Below the pieces are notes generated by a model. It was given only the letters and a program-made list of their open reading frames with translations, was not told the DNA's origin and did not search any database. From Mesorhizobium opportunistum WSM2075 (GTDB lineage Bacteria; Pseudomonadota; Alphaproteobacteria; Rhizobiales; Rhizobiaceae): 64,000 nt of DNA. Below are positions 1 to 8,484 of this stretch, piece after piece (within the stretch, counting starts at the first letter, position 1; each line of letters starts with the position of its first letter). The stretch is from positions 4,468,001-4,532,000 of the forward strand of contig NC_015675.1 of the NCBI RefSeq assembly GCF_000176035.2. Reading direction: 5' to 3'. The position numbers and the translations under genes were made by a program.

Positions 1-423
1 GCAAACCGGGCATAGTCTGACAATGCCATCCGCGATCGCCTGCTGCAGTCCTTTAATCGAAGGTGCCTTGTCCACAATGCCCGTTGCCAGAATTACGCGC
101 CTTGCTTGGACCATCCCGCAGGCCGTCGTCAGAAGAAAATATCCCTCGCGTTTTTCGGCGTGAGCTACGTAACCGTCGGCGACACTCGCCCCGTATAGAC
201 GTGCTTGGGCTCGTAGGCGGCCGAGCAGTTCTTCCCCGTTGATGCCGTCGGGGAAGCCGGGACAGTTATGGCATTTTGGAATGAGCTTGGCACGCGCATC
301 CCCCGCGTCGAATGAGATCACCGAACGCAGAAACCTGGCCAAATACGTGGCTGCGGCGAGCCCTGCTGGGCCGCCGCCGACGATAGCAACGTCAAAAATT
401 TGTGAGCCGGAAGAACATGGCAT
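1..423 (-). CDS. FAD-dependent NAD(P)/thioredoxin-reductase-like oxidoreductase, partial at window edge
   Basis: The reading frame runs from an ATG at 423 off the left edge, so only the N-terminal ~141 residues are visible. Near the N-terminus a hydrophobic strand precedes GGGPAGLAAA, the FAD-binding dinucleotide motif of the thioredoxin reductase-like family. The segment CHNCPGFPDGI resembles the region after the first FAD motif in these enzymes, and an ATG motif (ILATG) follows further on. The redox-active CxxC of true thioredoxin reductases would lie beyond the edge, so I cannot tell a thioredoxin reductase from a ferredoxin reductase or other small flavoprotein. It is divergent from the next gene. 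Confidence 0.8.
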   Translation of the reverse strand, partial: MPCSSGSQIFDVAIVGGGPAGLAAATYLARFLRSVISFDAGDARAKLIPKCHNCPGFPDGINGEELLGRLRAQARLYGASVADGYVAHAEKREGYFLLTTACGMVQARRVILATGIVDKAPSIKGLQQAIADGIVRLCPVC

Positions 424-608
424 AGCGCCCAACCCACGCGAAACAACCTTGTTCCACGTGGTGTCGAATGGACACCCAACAAGAGCGAGCCTTGAACCGA
501 GGCATAAACGTCGTAGCTGCCATCCCGTGAATACAGCGCCACCAGGAAAGTGAAGCCGTCATGGAACTTCGGATCACCGCCGTGCTTAATCTGGCGAAAG
601 GGTCTGAG

Positions 609-893
609 ATGAGCGCGACCAGAGAATCTTTTGAAAATTGGTTACAGGAGAACGTCGGCACCCTTCCTGGCAGAGAGGAAGTCAGCGTCACGGTGCTCGC
701 CCAGCAATTCGAACAGGATGCCGAGGTGGCTGGTTACGGGCACGACGTAAGGGAGGACGAACTCGGAAACATCGAGGATGCTATCGAGCAAACGATAAAG
801 AACGCCGCGGTGCAGAGCCTGAGATCCGAAGGGGACGATCTGGCGCCTGTGATGGACGCGCTGGAGGTCGATGATCCCAAGAGGGGGCCGTAG
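609..893 (+). CDS. small acidic protein, DUF768-like
   Basis: A 94-residue acidic protein from an ATG at 609. An upstream in-frame ATG at 561 exists, but the GAAAGGG sequence just before 609 favours the later start. The pattern of an N-terminal FxxWLxxNV, then SVxxLAQQFxxDA, then an acidic AIEQTI segment resembles DUF768, a family largely confined to Mesorhizobium and relatives. No catalytic motif, signal peptide or membrane segment is visible, and its function is unknown. It stands alone, 167 nt before the ABC transporter operon. The family call is from pattern memory and is tentative. Confidence 0.55.
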   Translation: MSATRESFENWLQENVGTLPGREEVSVTVLAQQFEQDAEVAGYGHDVREDELGNIEDAIEQTIKNAAVQSLRSEGDDLAPVMDALEVDDPKRGP

Positions 894-1060
894 GCCCTAA
901 CAACCGCCTTCCGTTCGCCTGACCAATCCCGCGGGAGGTGGCATAGCGAGGCCCGTCTCGTAATGGGCGCCAGGTCAATTCCGAGTTAGTTCCATGCACC
1001 GTAGAGGAACATTCCTGCCGCCAAGACGTTAGCTGAGTTCCTTCACACCGGTGCTGCTCC

Positions 1061-2095
1061 GTGTTAACTGCGAACCTCCCAGGCGAATGGCTCACCCGGC
1101 ACGAACAGGGCCACATCTCGCGGCGGACGGCTCTTGCAGGTATCGGTTGCTGGCTGCTGGCTGTTTCCTCGGAAGCCGAGGCACGGCCACAGCCGCGCGT
1201 GCGGTTTGGCGTGCTGGGATATGGCACCGCTGCTTGGGAAGTCGACGTCATGCGGCGGCACGCGTTGGACACTGCATTCGGAGTATCAATCGAGGCGCAG
1301 CGGCTTGCTGGAGCCGAAGCGGGCAAGACCGCATTGTTGGCGGGCAGTGTCGACGTTATCGTTTCGGATTGGGTGTGGGTTATGCGCCAGCGGAGCGAAG
1401 GCGCCGATCTGGTCTTCTATCCCTATTCTCGTGCCGTCGGCGCATTGGAACTGCCACAAGGTTCGCCCATCCGAACTCTTGCGGACCTCAAGGGCAAAAG
1501 GCTGGGGATCGCGGGTGGGCCGCTGGACAAAAGCTGGATTCTGTTGCGCGCGCTCGGCCTCCGTCAGGTGAAGCGCGATCTTGCTGAAGAGGTGTATCCG
1601 GTGTTCGGCGCGCCGCCTTTGTTGGAGCAGGAATTCCTGGCGCGGCGACTGGATGGCCTGCTGACATTCTGGAATTTCGCCGCCCGTCTCGAATCGGGGG
1701 GAGCAAGGCCTCTGCTCAGCGTCGCGCAAGTGCTGCAGGGGCTTGGCGTATCCAGGGAACTGCCGATGCTCGGCTACGTCTTCCATGAAAGCTGGGCCCG
1801 AGCCAACCCGATCGCCCTCGCGCGATTCACGAACGCCACTGTGGCGGCGAAGTCGCTGCTCGCGTCCTCGGACGACGAATGGCGGATGCTTGCGCCGCAA
1901 TTGGGCACTGACGATCTTCACCTCCAGGCGGCGCTACGCGACGCTTATCGGGCCGGAATCCCTCGTCGCTTCGGCAAAGACGAACGTGATGGCGCGGCGC
2001 GGTTGTTTGCAATTCTGGCTGAATTGGGCGGCGAGGATCTGGTCGGCAAGGCAACGAGCTTGGATCCCGGTGTTTTCTGGCCCATACTGGCTTGA
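1061..2095 (+). CDS. ABC transporter substrate-binding protein (NitT/TauT type), first gene of the PQQ-associated transporter operon
   Basis: A 344-residue periplasmic solute-binding protein. It probably starts at GTG 1061, since no in-frame ATG precedes the export signal. The N-terminus carries SRRTALAGIG followed by a hydrophobic stretch and a small-residue cleavage region, which resembles a Tat signal. The mature part has NMT1/SsuA-like features: two lobes, a segment reporting 'DVIVSDW' and 'TLADLKGKRLGI', typical of nitrate/taurine/aliphatic-sulfonate binders. The permease starts 10 nt downstream and the ATPase follows, so this is a complete importer. The ligand is unknown. Its position in a quinoprotein dehydrogenase locus suggests a substrate, cofactor or metal complex for that system, but that is inference. 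Confidence 0.85.
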   Translation: MLTANLPGEWLTRHEQGHISRRTALAGIGCWLLAVSSEAEARPQPRVRFGVLGYGTAAWEVDVMRRHALDTAFGVSIEAQRLAGAEAGKTALLAGSVDVIVSDWVWVMRQRSEGADLVFYPYSRAVGALELPQGSPIRTLADLKGKRLGIAGGPLDKSWILLRALGLRQVKRDLAEEVYPVFGAPPLLEQEFLARRLDGLLTFWNFAARLESGGARPLLSVAQVLQGLGVSRELPMLGYVFHESWARANPIALARFTNATVAAKSLLASSDDEWRMLAPQLGTDDLHLQAALRDAYRAGIPRRFGKDERDGAARLFAILAELGGEDLVGKATSLDPGVFWPILA

Positions 2096-2105
2096 GCTGG
2101 CGATC

Positions 2106-2873
2106 ATGACCGAGGTCTCAGCCATTACCACCAACATTCAGCGTTGGCAGTCCGCTGCGGCATTGCTTGCCATGGTGCTTACATGGCAGATCGCGGCATC
2201 GATTGCCGCCAATAGGCTGTTTCCCGGTCCGGTCCAGGTTGTGTCGGTTCTCTTGCACGAAGCGGTTCGGGGCGAGCTGCTGTACCATCTCGGCATCTCG
2301 CTCGCCCGCGTCGCCGCAAGCCTTGGGGCGGCAATCCTGATCGGAGCGGTCCTTGGCTATGCGGCAGGCCGCTCGCGCAGGGCCGACGTCTGGATGAGGC
2401 CTTGGATCGTGTTGCTCCTCAACATGCCGGCGCTGATCACCGTCATCCTGATATATATCTGGCTGGGCCTTGCCGACACGGCGCTTGTCCTGGCCGTCGC
2501 GCTCAACAAGATCCCCAATGTTGTGGTGACTATCCGTGAAGGCGCCGGCCGGCTAGACAAGGACTTTGCCGAAATGGCCGAGCTCTATCGTTTCGGCCGC
2601 GCTGCGATGCTGCGGTATGTCGTGCTGCCGCAACTGGCGCCTTTCTTCCTGGTTACCCTGCGCAACGGGCTGGCACTGACGTGGAAGATCGTGCTGCTCG
2701 CCGAACTGCTCGGCCGCTCCAACGGCGTCGGGTTCCAGCTGCAGGTCTATTTCCAGAACTTCGACGTCACCCACATCCTTGCCTATGCCATCAGTTTCGG
2801 CGTCGTGATGCTTGCCATAGAGTATGGGCTGCTTGTGCCGTTGGAACGCCGTCTGCTCGCATGGCGACGCTGA
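2106..2873 (+). CDS. ABC transporter permease (NitT/TauT/SsuC type)
   Basis: A 255-residue integral membrane protein with about six hydrophobic helices. The cytoplasmic loop EMAELYRFGRAAMLRYVVLPQLAPFF fits the EAA loop that docks to the ATPase in BPD_transp_1 permeases of the SsuC/TauC group. The ATG at 2106 lies 10 nt after the binding-protein stop. An upstream extension of the frame overlaps the previous gene and has no membrane character. The stop codon overlaps the ATPase start as TGATG. Family and membrane role are clear; the substrate is not. Confidence 0.85.
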   Translation: MTEVSAITTNIQRWQSAAALLAMVLTWQIAASIAANRLFPGPVQVVSVLLHEAVRGELLYHLGISLARVAASLGAAILIGAVLGYAAGRSRRADVWMRPWIVLLLNMPALITVILIYIWLGLADTALVLAVALNKIPNVVVTIREGAGRLDKDFAEMAELYRFGRAAMLRYVVLPQLAPFFLVTLRNGLALTWKIVLLAELLGRSNGVGFQLQVYFQNFDVTHILAYAISFGVVMLAIEYGLLVPLERRLLAWRR

Positions 2874-3547
2874 TGCTCAGGATCAGAATCGAGGAGAAGA
2901 CTTTCCCGGGTGACGACGGCCAACGCCGGACGATCTTTTGTCCGCTGTCGCTCGATATAGCCGACGGGCAGGTCTGCGTCCTGACCGGCCCGTCCGGTGT
3001 CGGCAAGTCGACGCTGCTGTCGATCGTTTCGGGGGTCGACGGCGAATTCTCCGGCAGCGTGAGCGGCCGCGCGCTTCCAGTAGGCATGCTTTTCCAGACG
3101 CCGAGGCTGCTGCCGTGGCTCACCGCCTTGCGCAATGTCGAACTCGCCGTCCCGGGCCACGCGCCCGATGCCGCCCGGTGGCTCGCCGCTGTCGGCTTGA
3201 AAGGTCATGAGCAGGATTTTCCGCAACGTCTCTCGGGCGGCATGGCGCGGCGCGTAGCGCTCGCCCGGGCGCTCGCCGTCGAGCCCGCGCTCCTGCTCCT
3301 CGACGAGCCGTTCGCATCACTCGACGAGGCGACGGCGCAAGCCATGCGCCGCCTGCTGCAGGATAGTTTCGCCAAGCGGCGCCCCACCACGCTGCTGGTC
3401 ACCCACGATCTTGCATACGCCTCGTCGCTGGGCGACCGGGTCATCGTTCTGGAAGGATCGCCGGCGCGCATCGTGCGCGATGTGGCAATCTCACGTCGCG
3501 ATGAAGCCGGATCGTCGCGCTTTAGGCTGGGAAGTCCGGTACAATGA
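2873..3547 (+). CDS. ABC transporter ATP-binding protein (NitT/TauT/SsuB type)
   Basis: A 224-residue nucleotide-binding subunit with Walker A GPSGVGKST, a Q-loop near MLFQTPRLLPW, signature LSGGMARRVALARA, Walker B ALLLLDEP, D-loop SLDE and the switch histidine in LVTHD. The 'QTPRLLPW' Q-loop region is characteristic of SsuB/TauB ATPases. I chose ATG 2873 because it overlaps the permease stop as TGATG and homolog-like sequence begins there; an ATG at 2861 is also in frame. Its stop overlaps the next gene by 4 nt (ATGA), so all seven genes of this operon are probably translationally coupled. Confidence 0.85.
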   Translation: MLRIRIEEKTFPGDDGQRRTIFCPLSLDIADGQVCVLTGPSGVGKSTLLSIVSGVDGEFSGSVSGRALPVGMLFQTPRLLPWLTALRNVELAVPGHAPDAARWLAAVGLKGHEQDFPQRLSGGMARRVALARALAVEPALLLLDEPFASLDEATAQAMRRLLQDSFAKRRPTTLLVTHDLAYASSLGDRVIVLEGSPARIVRDVAISRRDEAGSSRFRLGSPVQ

Positions 3548-4719
3548 GACTGGTGCTGGCCCTTCTCTGTCTTCTGTTGATCGCCGGCCCTGGCGCCGCC
3601 GAGGAACAGACAATGCTAATCGGCTATATCGGCCAGCAGCGCAAACCGGCTCTGCCCTTGGGACCCCTTGACGAAACCGTCGCCGATGATGGCCTGCAAG
3701 GCGCAAGGCTCGGTATTGCCGACGACGACAGCACCGGCCGGTTTCTTGGGCAGAAATTTCGGTTGGAGGAAAGGATCCTGGCGCCCACTGAACCTCCGGC
3801 CGACGCGGTAAGGCAATTCGCCAATGCCGGCATCGTCTTTGTCATTGCCGATCTCGATGCCGGTCAGCTTCTGCAGGCCAGTGCCGCGCCCGGAGCCGAG
3901 CGGATGACGTTGCTCAACAGCCGAGCGCCGGACGACGTGCTGCGCCAGCAGGATTGCCGCAGGAACGTGCTGCACACGATTCCGAGCCGCGCCATGCTCG
4001 CCGACGGGTTGGCGCAATATCTCGTCTGGAAGCGGTGGCAGCATTGGTTCCTGCTTGTGGGGCCGCACCCGCAGGATCAGGCCATGGCGGCGGCTTTTCG
4101 AAGGGCGGCGGCTCGCTTCGGAGCCGAGATCACGATCGACCAGCCGTGGACGTTCAGGCCCGCCAACGGACGCGCCGATACCGGGCACGTCACGCTGCAA
4201 ACCGAAATACCCGCGGTCACGCAGGTCAGCGACTATGATGTGCTCGTGGCCGCCGACGAGGCGGATGAATTCGGCGCCTACCTCGAGGGCCGCACCGCCC
4301 TGCCGAGGATCATCGCCGGCACGCAAGGGCTGGTCGCGACCGGCTGGAGCCCCGTGAGCGAGGAGTGGGGCGCAACTCAACTGCAGGATCGTTTCCGCAG
4401 GCAGGCGGGGCGGTGGATGCTGCCCAGCGACTACGCCGCCTGGCTCGCGGTACGCAGCCTCGGCGAGGCAGCGACGCGTCTGCACAGTCTCGATCCCGCG
4501 GCAATCGGGAGATACATGCGCGGCGACACGTTTCTTCTCGCCGGCTTCAAGGGGCAGGGGCTCAGTTTCCGTGCCTGGGATGGACAGATGCGCCAGCCCA
4601 TCTTGATCGCCGGGCCGCGCCTGCTGATTTCCAGCTCGCCGCAACCGGGCTTCCTGCATCAGCGCACGCCGCTCGATACCCTGGGCATCGACCTGGAGGA
4701 GAGCCTATGCAAGTTCTGA
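3544..4719 (+). CDS. ABC transporter substrate-binding protein of the PQQ-dependent alcohol dehydrogenase system
   Basis: A 391-residue exported protein with a Sec signal peptide (hydrophobic residues 3-18, cleavage around GAAE). The body is a type-1 periplasmic-binding fold in the style of branched-chain amino acid/urea binders. It matches by composition and neighbours the family annotated as 'ABC transporter, substrate-binding protein, PQQ-dependent alcohol dehydrogenase system'. It is followed by the usual partners of that family: a YVTN beta-propeller protein, an ATPase and a permease. ATGA overlap with the upstream ATPase supports the start. Its ligand has not been established to my knowledge. 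A role in exporting or importing an alcohol-oxidation intermediate is inference. Confidence 0.8.
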   Translation: MRLVLALLCLLLIAGPGAAEEQTMLIGYIGQQRKPALPLGPLDETVADDGLQGARLGIADDDSTGRFLGQKFRLEERILAPTEPPADAVRQFANAGIVFVIADLDAGQLLQASAAPGAERMTLLNSRAPDDVLRQQDCRRNVLHTIPSRAMLADGLAQYLVWKRWQHWFLLVGPHPQDQAMAAAFRRAAARFGAEITIDQPWTFRPANGRADTGHVTLQTEIPAVTQVSDYDVLVAADEADEFGAYLEGRTALPRIIAGTQGLVATGWSPVSEEWGATQLQDRFRRQAGRWMLPSDYAAWLAVRSLGEAATRLHSLDPAAIGRYMRGDTFLLAGFKGQGLSFRAWDGQMRQPILIAGPRLLISSSPQPGFLHQRTPLDTLGIDLEESLCKF

Positions 4720-5669
4720 TGGCGCTGTTGCTGGCGTCGTTCGTACTTCCTGCTCCCGCCGCCGCCGAGACCATCTACGTGTCCAACGAGCAGGACAATA
4801 CTGTCGCGGTCGTCGATGGTGCGACAATGACCATGATGGCGACGATCGACGTCGGCCGACGTCCGCGTGGACTGGCGCTTTCGGTCGACAACAAGGCGCT
4901 GTTCGTCGCGGAAGGTGACGACAACCGCATCGACGTGGTCGACGTCGCGACGCGCCGGATGGTCGGGCAGTTGCCCTCGGGAGCCGATCCGGAATTCTTC
5001 GTGGTCCATCCGGACGGCAAGCGGCTGTTCGTGGCCAACGAGAACGACAATCTGGTGTCGGTAGTGGACATTGCCGCCGCCAAAGTCATCGGCACGGTCG
5101 ATGTCGGCGTCGAACCGGAAGGCATGGCGGCCAGCGCCGATGGCCGCTATGTCGCCTGCACGTCGGAGACCACCAGCATGGTCCATCTGATCGACGCAGG
5201 CACGCTCGAACTGGTCGACAATCTGCTCGTCGACACCCGACCGCGAGCGGCTTCATTCTCGCCGGATGGTAAGCAATTGTGGGTCTCGTCGGAGATACGG
5301 GGCACCGTCACCGTCTTCGACACGGCAACGCGCGCGCAAACCGGCAAGATCGAGTTCGCGGTGCCGGGTATCCGACCCGAGGGCGTGCAGGCGGTCGGCT
5401 TGGCCATTTCGCGCGACGGCGCGACCGCCTACGTGGCGCTTGGACCAGCCAACAGGGTGGCTGAAGTCGATGTGAAAACGCTGACGGTCCGTCGGCTCTA
5501 CCTTGTTGGCCTACGGCCCTGGCACGTTGCGCTCTCCGCCGACCAGAAGCGTCTGGTCAGCGCCAACGGCAATTCCGGCGACATCTCCTTTATCGATATC
5601 GAGAACCAGGAGGTGGTGAAATCGCTGCCGGTAGGCCGCGGTCCATGGGGCGTGGTGATCGGCCCATGA
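4707..5669 (+). CDS. PQQ-dependent catabolism-associated beta-propeller protein (YVTN repeats)
   Basis: A 320-residue secreted protein with a short Sec signal (MQVLMALLLASFVLPAPAAA) and then a seven-bladed YVTN/Lactonase-type beta-propeller. Repeats such as IYVSNEQDNTVAVVD, LFVAEGDDNRIDVVD and LFVANENDNLVSVVD recur about every 42 residues. The start at 4707 follows a strong GGAGGAG ribosome-binding site. A much longer frame beginning upstream is a shadow of the previous gene. Proteins of this type accompany quinoprotein alcohol dehydrogenase clusters; a scaffold or redox-partner role is only inferred. The stop overlaps the ATPase start as ATGA. Confidence 0.85.
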   Translation: MQVLMALLLASFVLPAPAAAETIYVSNEQDNTVAVVDGATMTMMATIDVGRRPRGLALSVDNKALFVAEGDDNRIDVVDVATRRMVGQLPSGADPEFFVVHPDGKRLFVANENDNLVSVVDIAAAKVIGTVDVGVEPEGMAASADGRYVACTSETTSMVHLIDAGTLELVDNLLVDTRPRAASFSPDGKQLWVSSEIRGTVTVFDTATRAQTGKIEFAVPGIRPEGVQAVGLAISRDGATAYVALGPANRVAEVDVKTLTVRRLYLVGLRPWHVALSADQKRLVSANGNSGDISFIDIENQEVVKSLPVGRGPWGVVIGP

Positions 5670-6391
5670 ACGTCTTGTCGGTCGAGCATCTCAGCCACAG
5701 TTTCGGAAGCCGGCGGGTTCTGGACGAGGTGTCGTTTTCGGTGCCGGAGGGCGGGATGTGCATTCTGCTTGGACGCAACGGCGCCGGCAAGACGACATTG
5801 TTCTCGCTTGTCACCGGGCTCTATCACGCCCGCGCCGGGTCAGTCCTTGTCCTTGGCCATGCGATGAAGGCGAGCCCGTCAACCGCTCTTGCTCAAATGG
5901 GTGTTGTCTTCCAACAGCTGACGCTTGACCTCGACCTGACGGCCGGCGAGAACCTGCGCTACCATGCTGCCCTGCATGGGCTCTCTAAGGCGTTGAGCAA
6001 AGAGCGGTCCATTGAGGAGCTCAGCCGGCTCGAAGTGGCCGACAGGATCGACGATCCTGTCCGCGCGCTTTCCGGGGGGCAGCGTCGCCGTGTCGAGATC
6101 GCACGCGCTCTGATGCATGACCCACGCCTTTTGCTGCTGGACGAGCCGACCACCGGGCTCGACGTGCCGGGCCGCCGCGCGCTCGAGCGGCACGTAAGGG
6201 AGCTTTGCCGTGAGCGCGGCATTGCTGTTCTGTGGGCAACGCATTTTCTGGAGGAACTAACGGCCGATGACGATGTGGTGGTGCTGCATCGAGGAACAGT
6301 ACGCTGGGCCGGCCGCGCCGATCGCCTCGCTGCCGATCTCGGTGTCGCCAGCACGGCGGAAGCCTTCGCGTTGCTGACGGGGGCCGAATGA
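5666..6391 (+). CDS. ABC transporter ATP-binding protein of the PQQ-dependent alcohol dehydrogenase system
   Basis: A 241-residue ABC ATPase with Walker A GRNGAGKTT, signature LSGGQRRRVEIARAL, Walker B LLLLDEP, D-loop GLDV and H-loop WATHF. It belongs to the drug/polysaccharide-export (NodI/CcmA-like) branch, not the importer branch, which fits its partner permease of ABC-2 type. The start at 5666 gives an ATGA overlap with the propeller gene. The organisation of binding protein, propeller, ATPase and permease is the recurring one near phenylethanol/alcohol quinoprotein loci (the ped genes of Pseudomonas). The cargo is unknown. Confidence 0.85.
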   Translation: MNVLSVEHLSHSFGSRRVLDEVSFSVPEGGMCILLGRNGAGKTTLFSLVTGLYHARAGSVLVLGHAMKASPSTALAQMGVVFQQLTLDLDLTAGENLRYHAALHGLSKALSKERSIEELSRLEVADRIDDPVRALSGGQRRRVEIARALMHDPRLLLLDEPTTGLDVPGRRALERHVRELCRERGIAVLWATHFLEELTADDDVVVLHRGTVRWAGRADRLAADLGVASTAEAFALLTGAE

Positions 6392-7191
6392 AAACGTCTC
6401 ACGCCGTGCGGGCGCTGAACGGTATCCTGCGCAGGGAGATGCTACGCACGCTGCGGCAACGCGGCCGATTGCTCTCAGCGATGGTAAGGCCGCTTGTCTG
6501 GCTGGCGATCTTTGCCGCCGGCTTCCGCTCCGTTCTCGGCCTGTCGATCACGCCGCCCTACCAGACCTATGTGCTCTACGAAGTGTATGTGGTGCCCGGG
6601 CTGGCGGCCATGATGCTGCTCTTCCACGCCATGGCGAGCTCGCTGGCCATGGTCTACGACCGCGAGATGGGCAGCATGCGCCTGTTGCTGACGGCGCCGT
6701 TGCCACGCTGGTACCTGCTTGCCGCGCGGCTGCTGGCCAGCGTCATTGTCGTCATGCCTCTGGTCTATCTATTCCTAGTTATCGCGCGCTATTGGGACGT
6801 CCGGCCGCCGGCTCTCGGCTATGTCGCGGCGTTTCCGGCGCTCTTGCTGTCGGGCCTGATGCTTGGCGCCTTCGGATTGCTCGTATCGTCGGTCTCGACG
6901 CAAATGGAGAACTTCGCCGGCGTGATGAATTTCGTCATCTTCCCGATGTTCTTTGCTTCGACGGCGCTCTATCCGCTGTGGCGTCTCGCCGAGGCGGGGC
7001 CGGTCCTGGCAACGATCGCCGCGTGGAACCCGTTCAGCTCGGCGGTCGAGTTGATCCGCTTTGCGCTGTATCTGCGGTTCGATGCCGCTTCAGCCTTCGT
7101 CGTATTCATCTGTCTGCTCGCGTTCTTCCTCGCTGCCGTGGTCGGTTATGACCCCGGTCGCGGCCTGTGGTCGCGGCGCCCCGGAAGCTGA
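6388..7191 (+). CDS. ABC-2 type permease, PedC-like, of the PQQ-associated exporter
   Basis: A 267-residue ABC-2 family membrane protein with about six transmembrane helices. A cytosolic N-terminus (LNGILRREMLRTLRQRGRLLSAMVRPLVWL) precedes the first helix, and NFVIFPMFFASTALYPLWRL is typical of ABC-2 permeases just before the last periplasmic loop. It overlaps the ATPase gene by ATGA and is the last gene of the + strand operon. The stop at 7191 lies only 17 nt from the end of the opposing cytochrome c gene, so the two operons converge with almost no intergenic terminator space. Confidence 0.85.
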   Translation: MKTSHAVRALNGILRREMLRTLRQRGRLLSAMVRPLVWLAIFAAGFRSVLGLSITPPYQTYVLYEVYVVPGLAAMMLLFHAMASSLAMVYDREMGSMRLLLTAPLPRWYLLAARLLASVIVVMPLVYLFLVIARYWDVRPPALGYVAAFPALLLSGLMLGAFGLLVSSVSTQMENFAGVMNFVIFPMFFASTALYPLWRLAEAGPVLATIAAWNPFSSAVELIRFALYLRFDAASAFVVFICLLAFFLAAVVGYDPGRGLWSRRPGS

Positions 7192-7208
7192 ACGATAAAC
7201 TGCTCCAA

Positions 7209-7625
7209 TCACTTCAAGGCATAGAGGTAGGCTGCGATATCGCGCGCCTGCTGCTCCGTGATCCCTGTCGATGGCATGGCCGTGTGCGGATTGATCTCCC
7301 TGGCCGATCGTATCCAGCGCACCAGGTTCTCCGGATTGTTGGCCATGACGCCGCCGATAATGACACGGTCGGCAAGGCTTGCGTCGAGGCGAGGGCCGAC
7401 TTGCCCTTGCGCGCCCGGCACGCCCGTAATCGTGTGACAGCCGGAGCAGCCATTCGCGGTCATGATCGGCAGAGCGCGCGCAACGTCACCGCCCGTGGCG
7501 GCCTGCGCCTCGTGCCGGATGCGCGCGGCCCGATCGGACCGCCAGGTCAGCCCGACCACAACGGCGATGAGCAGCAGCAGCGTGGCACTGGCGGTGGCAA
7601 GCAATTTAGACAGGCCCGAGCGCAT
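7209..7625 (-). CDS. membrane-anchored c-type cytochrome, last gene of the dehydrogenase-oxidase operon
   Basis: A 138-residue protein with an uncleaved or signal-anchor hydrophobic segment near residues 8-25, then a single class I cytochrome c domain. The haem site is CSGCH, with a plausible axial methionine in HTAMPSTGIT. The ATG at 7625 overlaps the upstream CtaG-like gene by about 20 nt; an upstream in-frame start would run further into that gene. It could pass electrons from the quinoprotein dehydrogenase to the oxidase or support oxidase assembly. Which of the two cytochromes in this operon is the direct XoxF partner cannot be told from sequence. Confidence 0.8.
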   Translation of the reverse strand: MRSGLSKLLATASATLLLLIAVVVGLTWRSDRAARIRHEAQAATGGDVARALPIMTANGCSGCHTITGVPGAQGQVGPRLDASLADRVIIGGVMANNPENLVRWIRSAREINPHTAMPSTGITEQQARDIAAYLYALK

Positions 7626-8484
7626 GCGCCGCCTCCCTCCTTCCGCTCGCCCTGATCCACAGCCCGGCCAGCAGCAATGCCGCCCCGCCATAGATCAATC
7701 CGGCCGGCACCCACATCACCAGCCCGGCAAGCTGCTGGTCCTCGAGGGGGCTCAAATTCCACAGCGCCGCCCCCACGGCGTTCTCCGGGTACCAGAGCCG
7801 TGGCGAAAGCAACAGGAGAACGCCGAGCAGGCCAGTGTGCAGCGAGGTGACGAAGAGATGCATCACCGCGCCGCCATAGTTGTGCTGACGACCGGAGCGC
7901 GGCGAGATCGCCCACCAGAACAGCAGGCCGGTTCCAAGGAAGCTCGCATGCTGGGCATAGTGCAGCACGCCGCGCTCCAGCGCGGCCACGAACAGCGCCG
8001 GAATATGCCAGATCCATATGGCGATGCCGTGAATGATGGTCGCGCTGAGCGGCCGGGTTGCGAAAGCCCAGACCGCCTTCAGCCATTCGGCGTGCCCGGC
8101 AATTCCCAGAACGCGGCGGAACCGGCTAGGGAGGCCCCACATCAGGGCCGCGGCCGGGCAGGCAGCGACCAACAGCGGCGCCGCCACGGCCATCAGCAGC
8201 TCATGCTCAATCATATGCGCGGCAAACACCTGCTCGCCGAGCGCATGAATGGGGCTGACCAACGCGGCCGTCAACACGCCCCATCCGGCCGTGAACAGCA
8301 GCGCCTGGCGCAACCGCAATGTCCTACCGCGGCCGCTGCGCCGCCAGAGCCGGCTCGCACCCACGACATAGACGAGACCGAGTATGGCAAGCGGCAGCGT
8401 AATGGGCAGCGCGAGCGTCCATCCGGCTTCCGGGGCGCCGGCACCATAGCAGATCGAGGTTGAGAACAGCGCGTCGAGGTTCAT
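7606..8484 (-). CDS. CtaG-type (caa3_CtaG) cytochrome oxidase assembly membrane protein
   Basis: A 292-residue polytopic protein with about seven hydrophobic helices. It has the caa3_CtaG hallmarks: a histidine-rich HMIEHELLMAVAAPLL, then ALMWGLP, IWIWHIPALFVAAL and LGVLLLLSPRLWYP. The family is linked to CuA/caa3 oxidase biogenesis (known from Bacillus CtaG); it is distinct from Cox11. The ATG at 8484 gives an ATGA overlap with the gene before it. Position within the oxidase operon supports the assembly role. Confidence 0.8.
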   Translation of the reverse strand: MNLDALFSTSICYGAGAPEAGWTLALPITLPLAILGLVYVVGASRLWRRSGRGRTLRLRQALLFTAGWGVLTAALVSPIHALGEQVFAAHMIEHELLMAVAAPLLVAACPAAALMWGLPSRFRRVLGIAGHAEWLKAVWAFATRPLSATIIHGIAIWIWHIPALFVAALERGVLHYAQHASFLGTGLLFWWAISPRSGRQHNYGGAVMHLFVTSLHTGLLGVLLLLSPRLWYPENAVGAALWNLSPLEDQQLAGLVMWVPAGLIYGGAALLLAGLWIRASGRREAAHALGPV

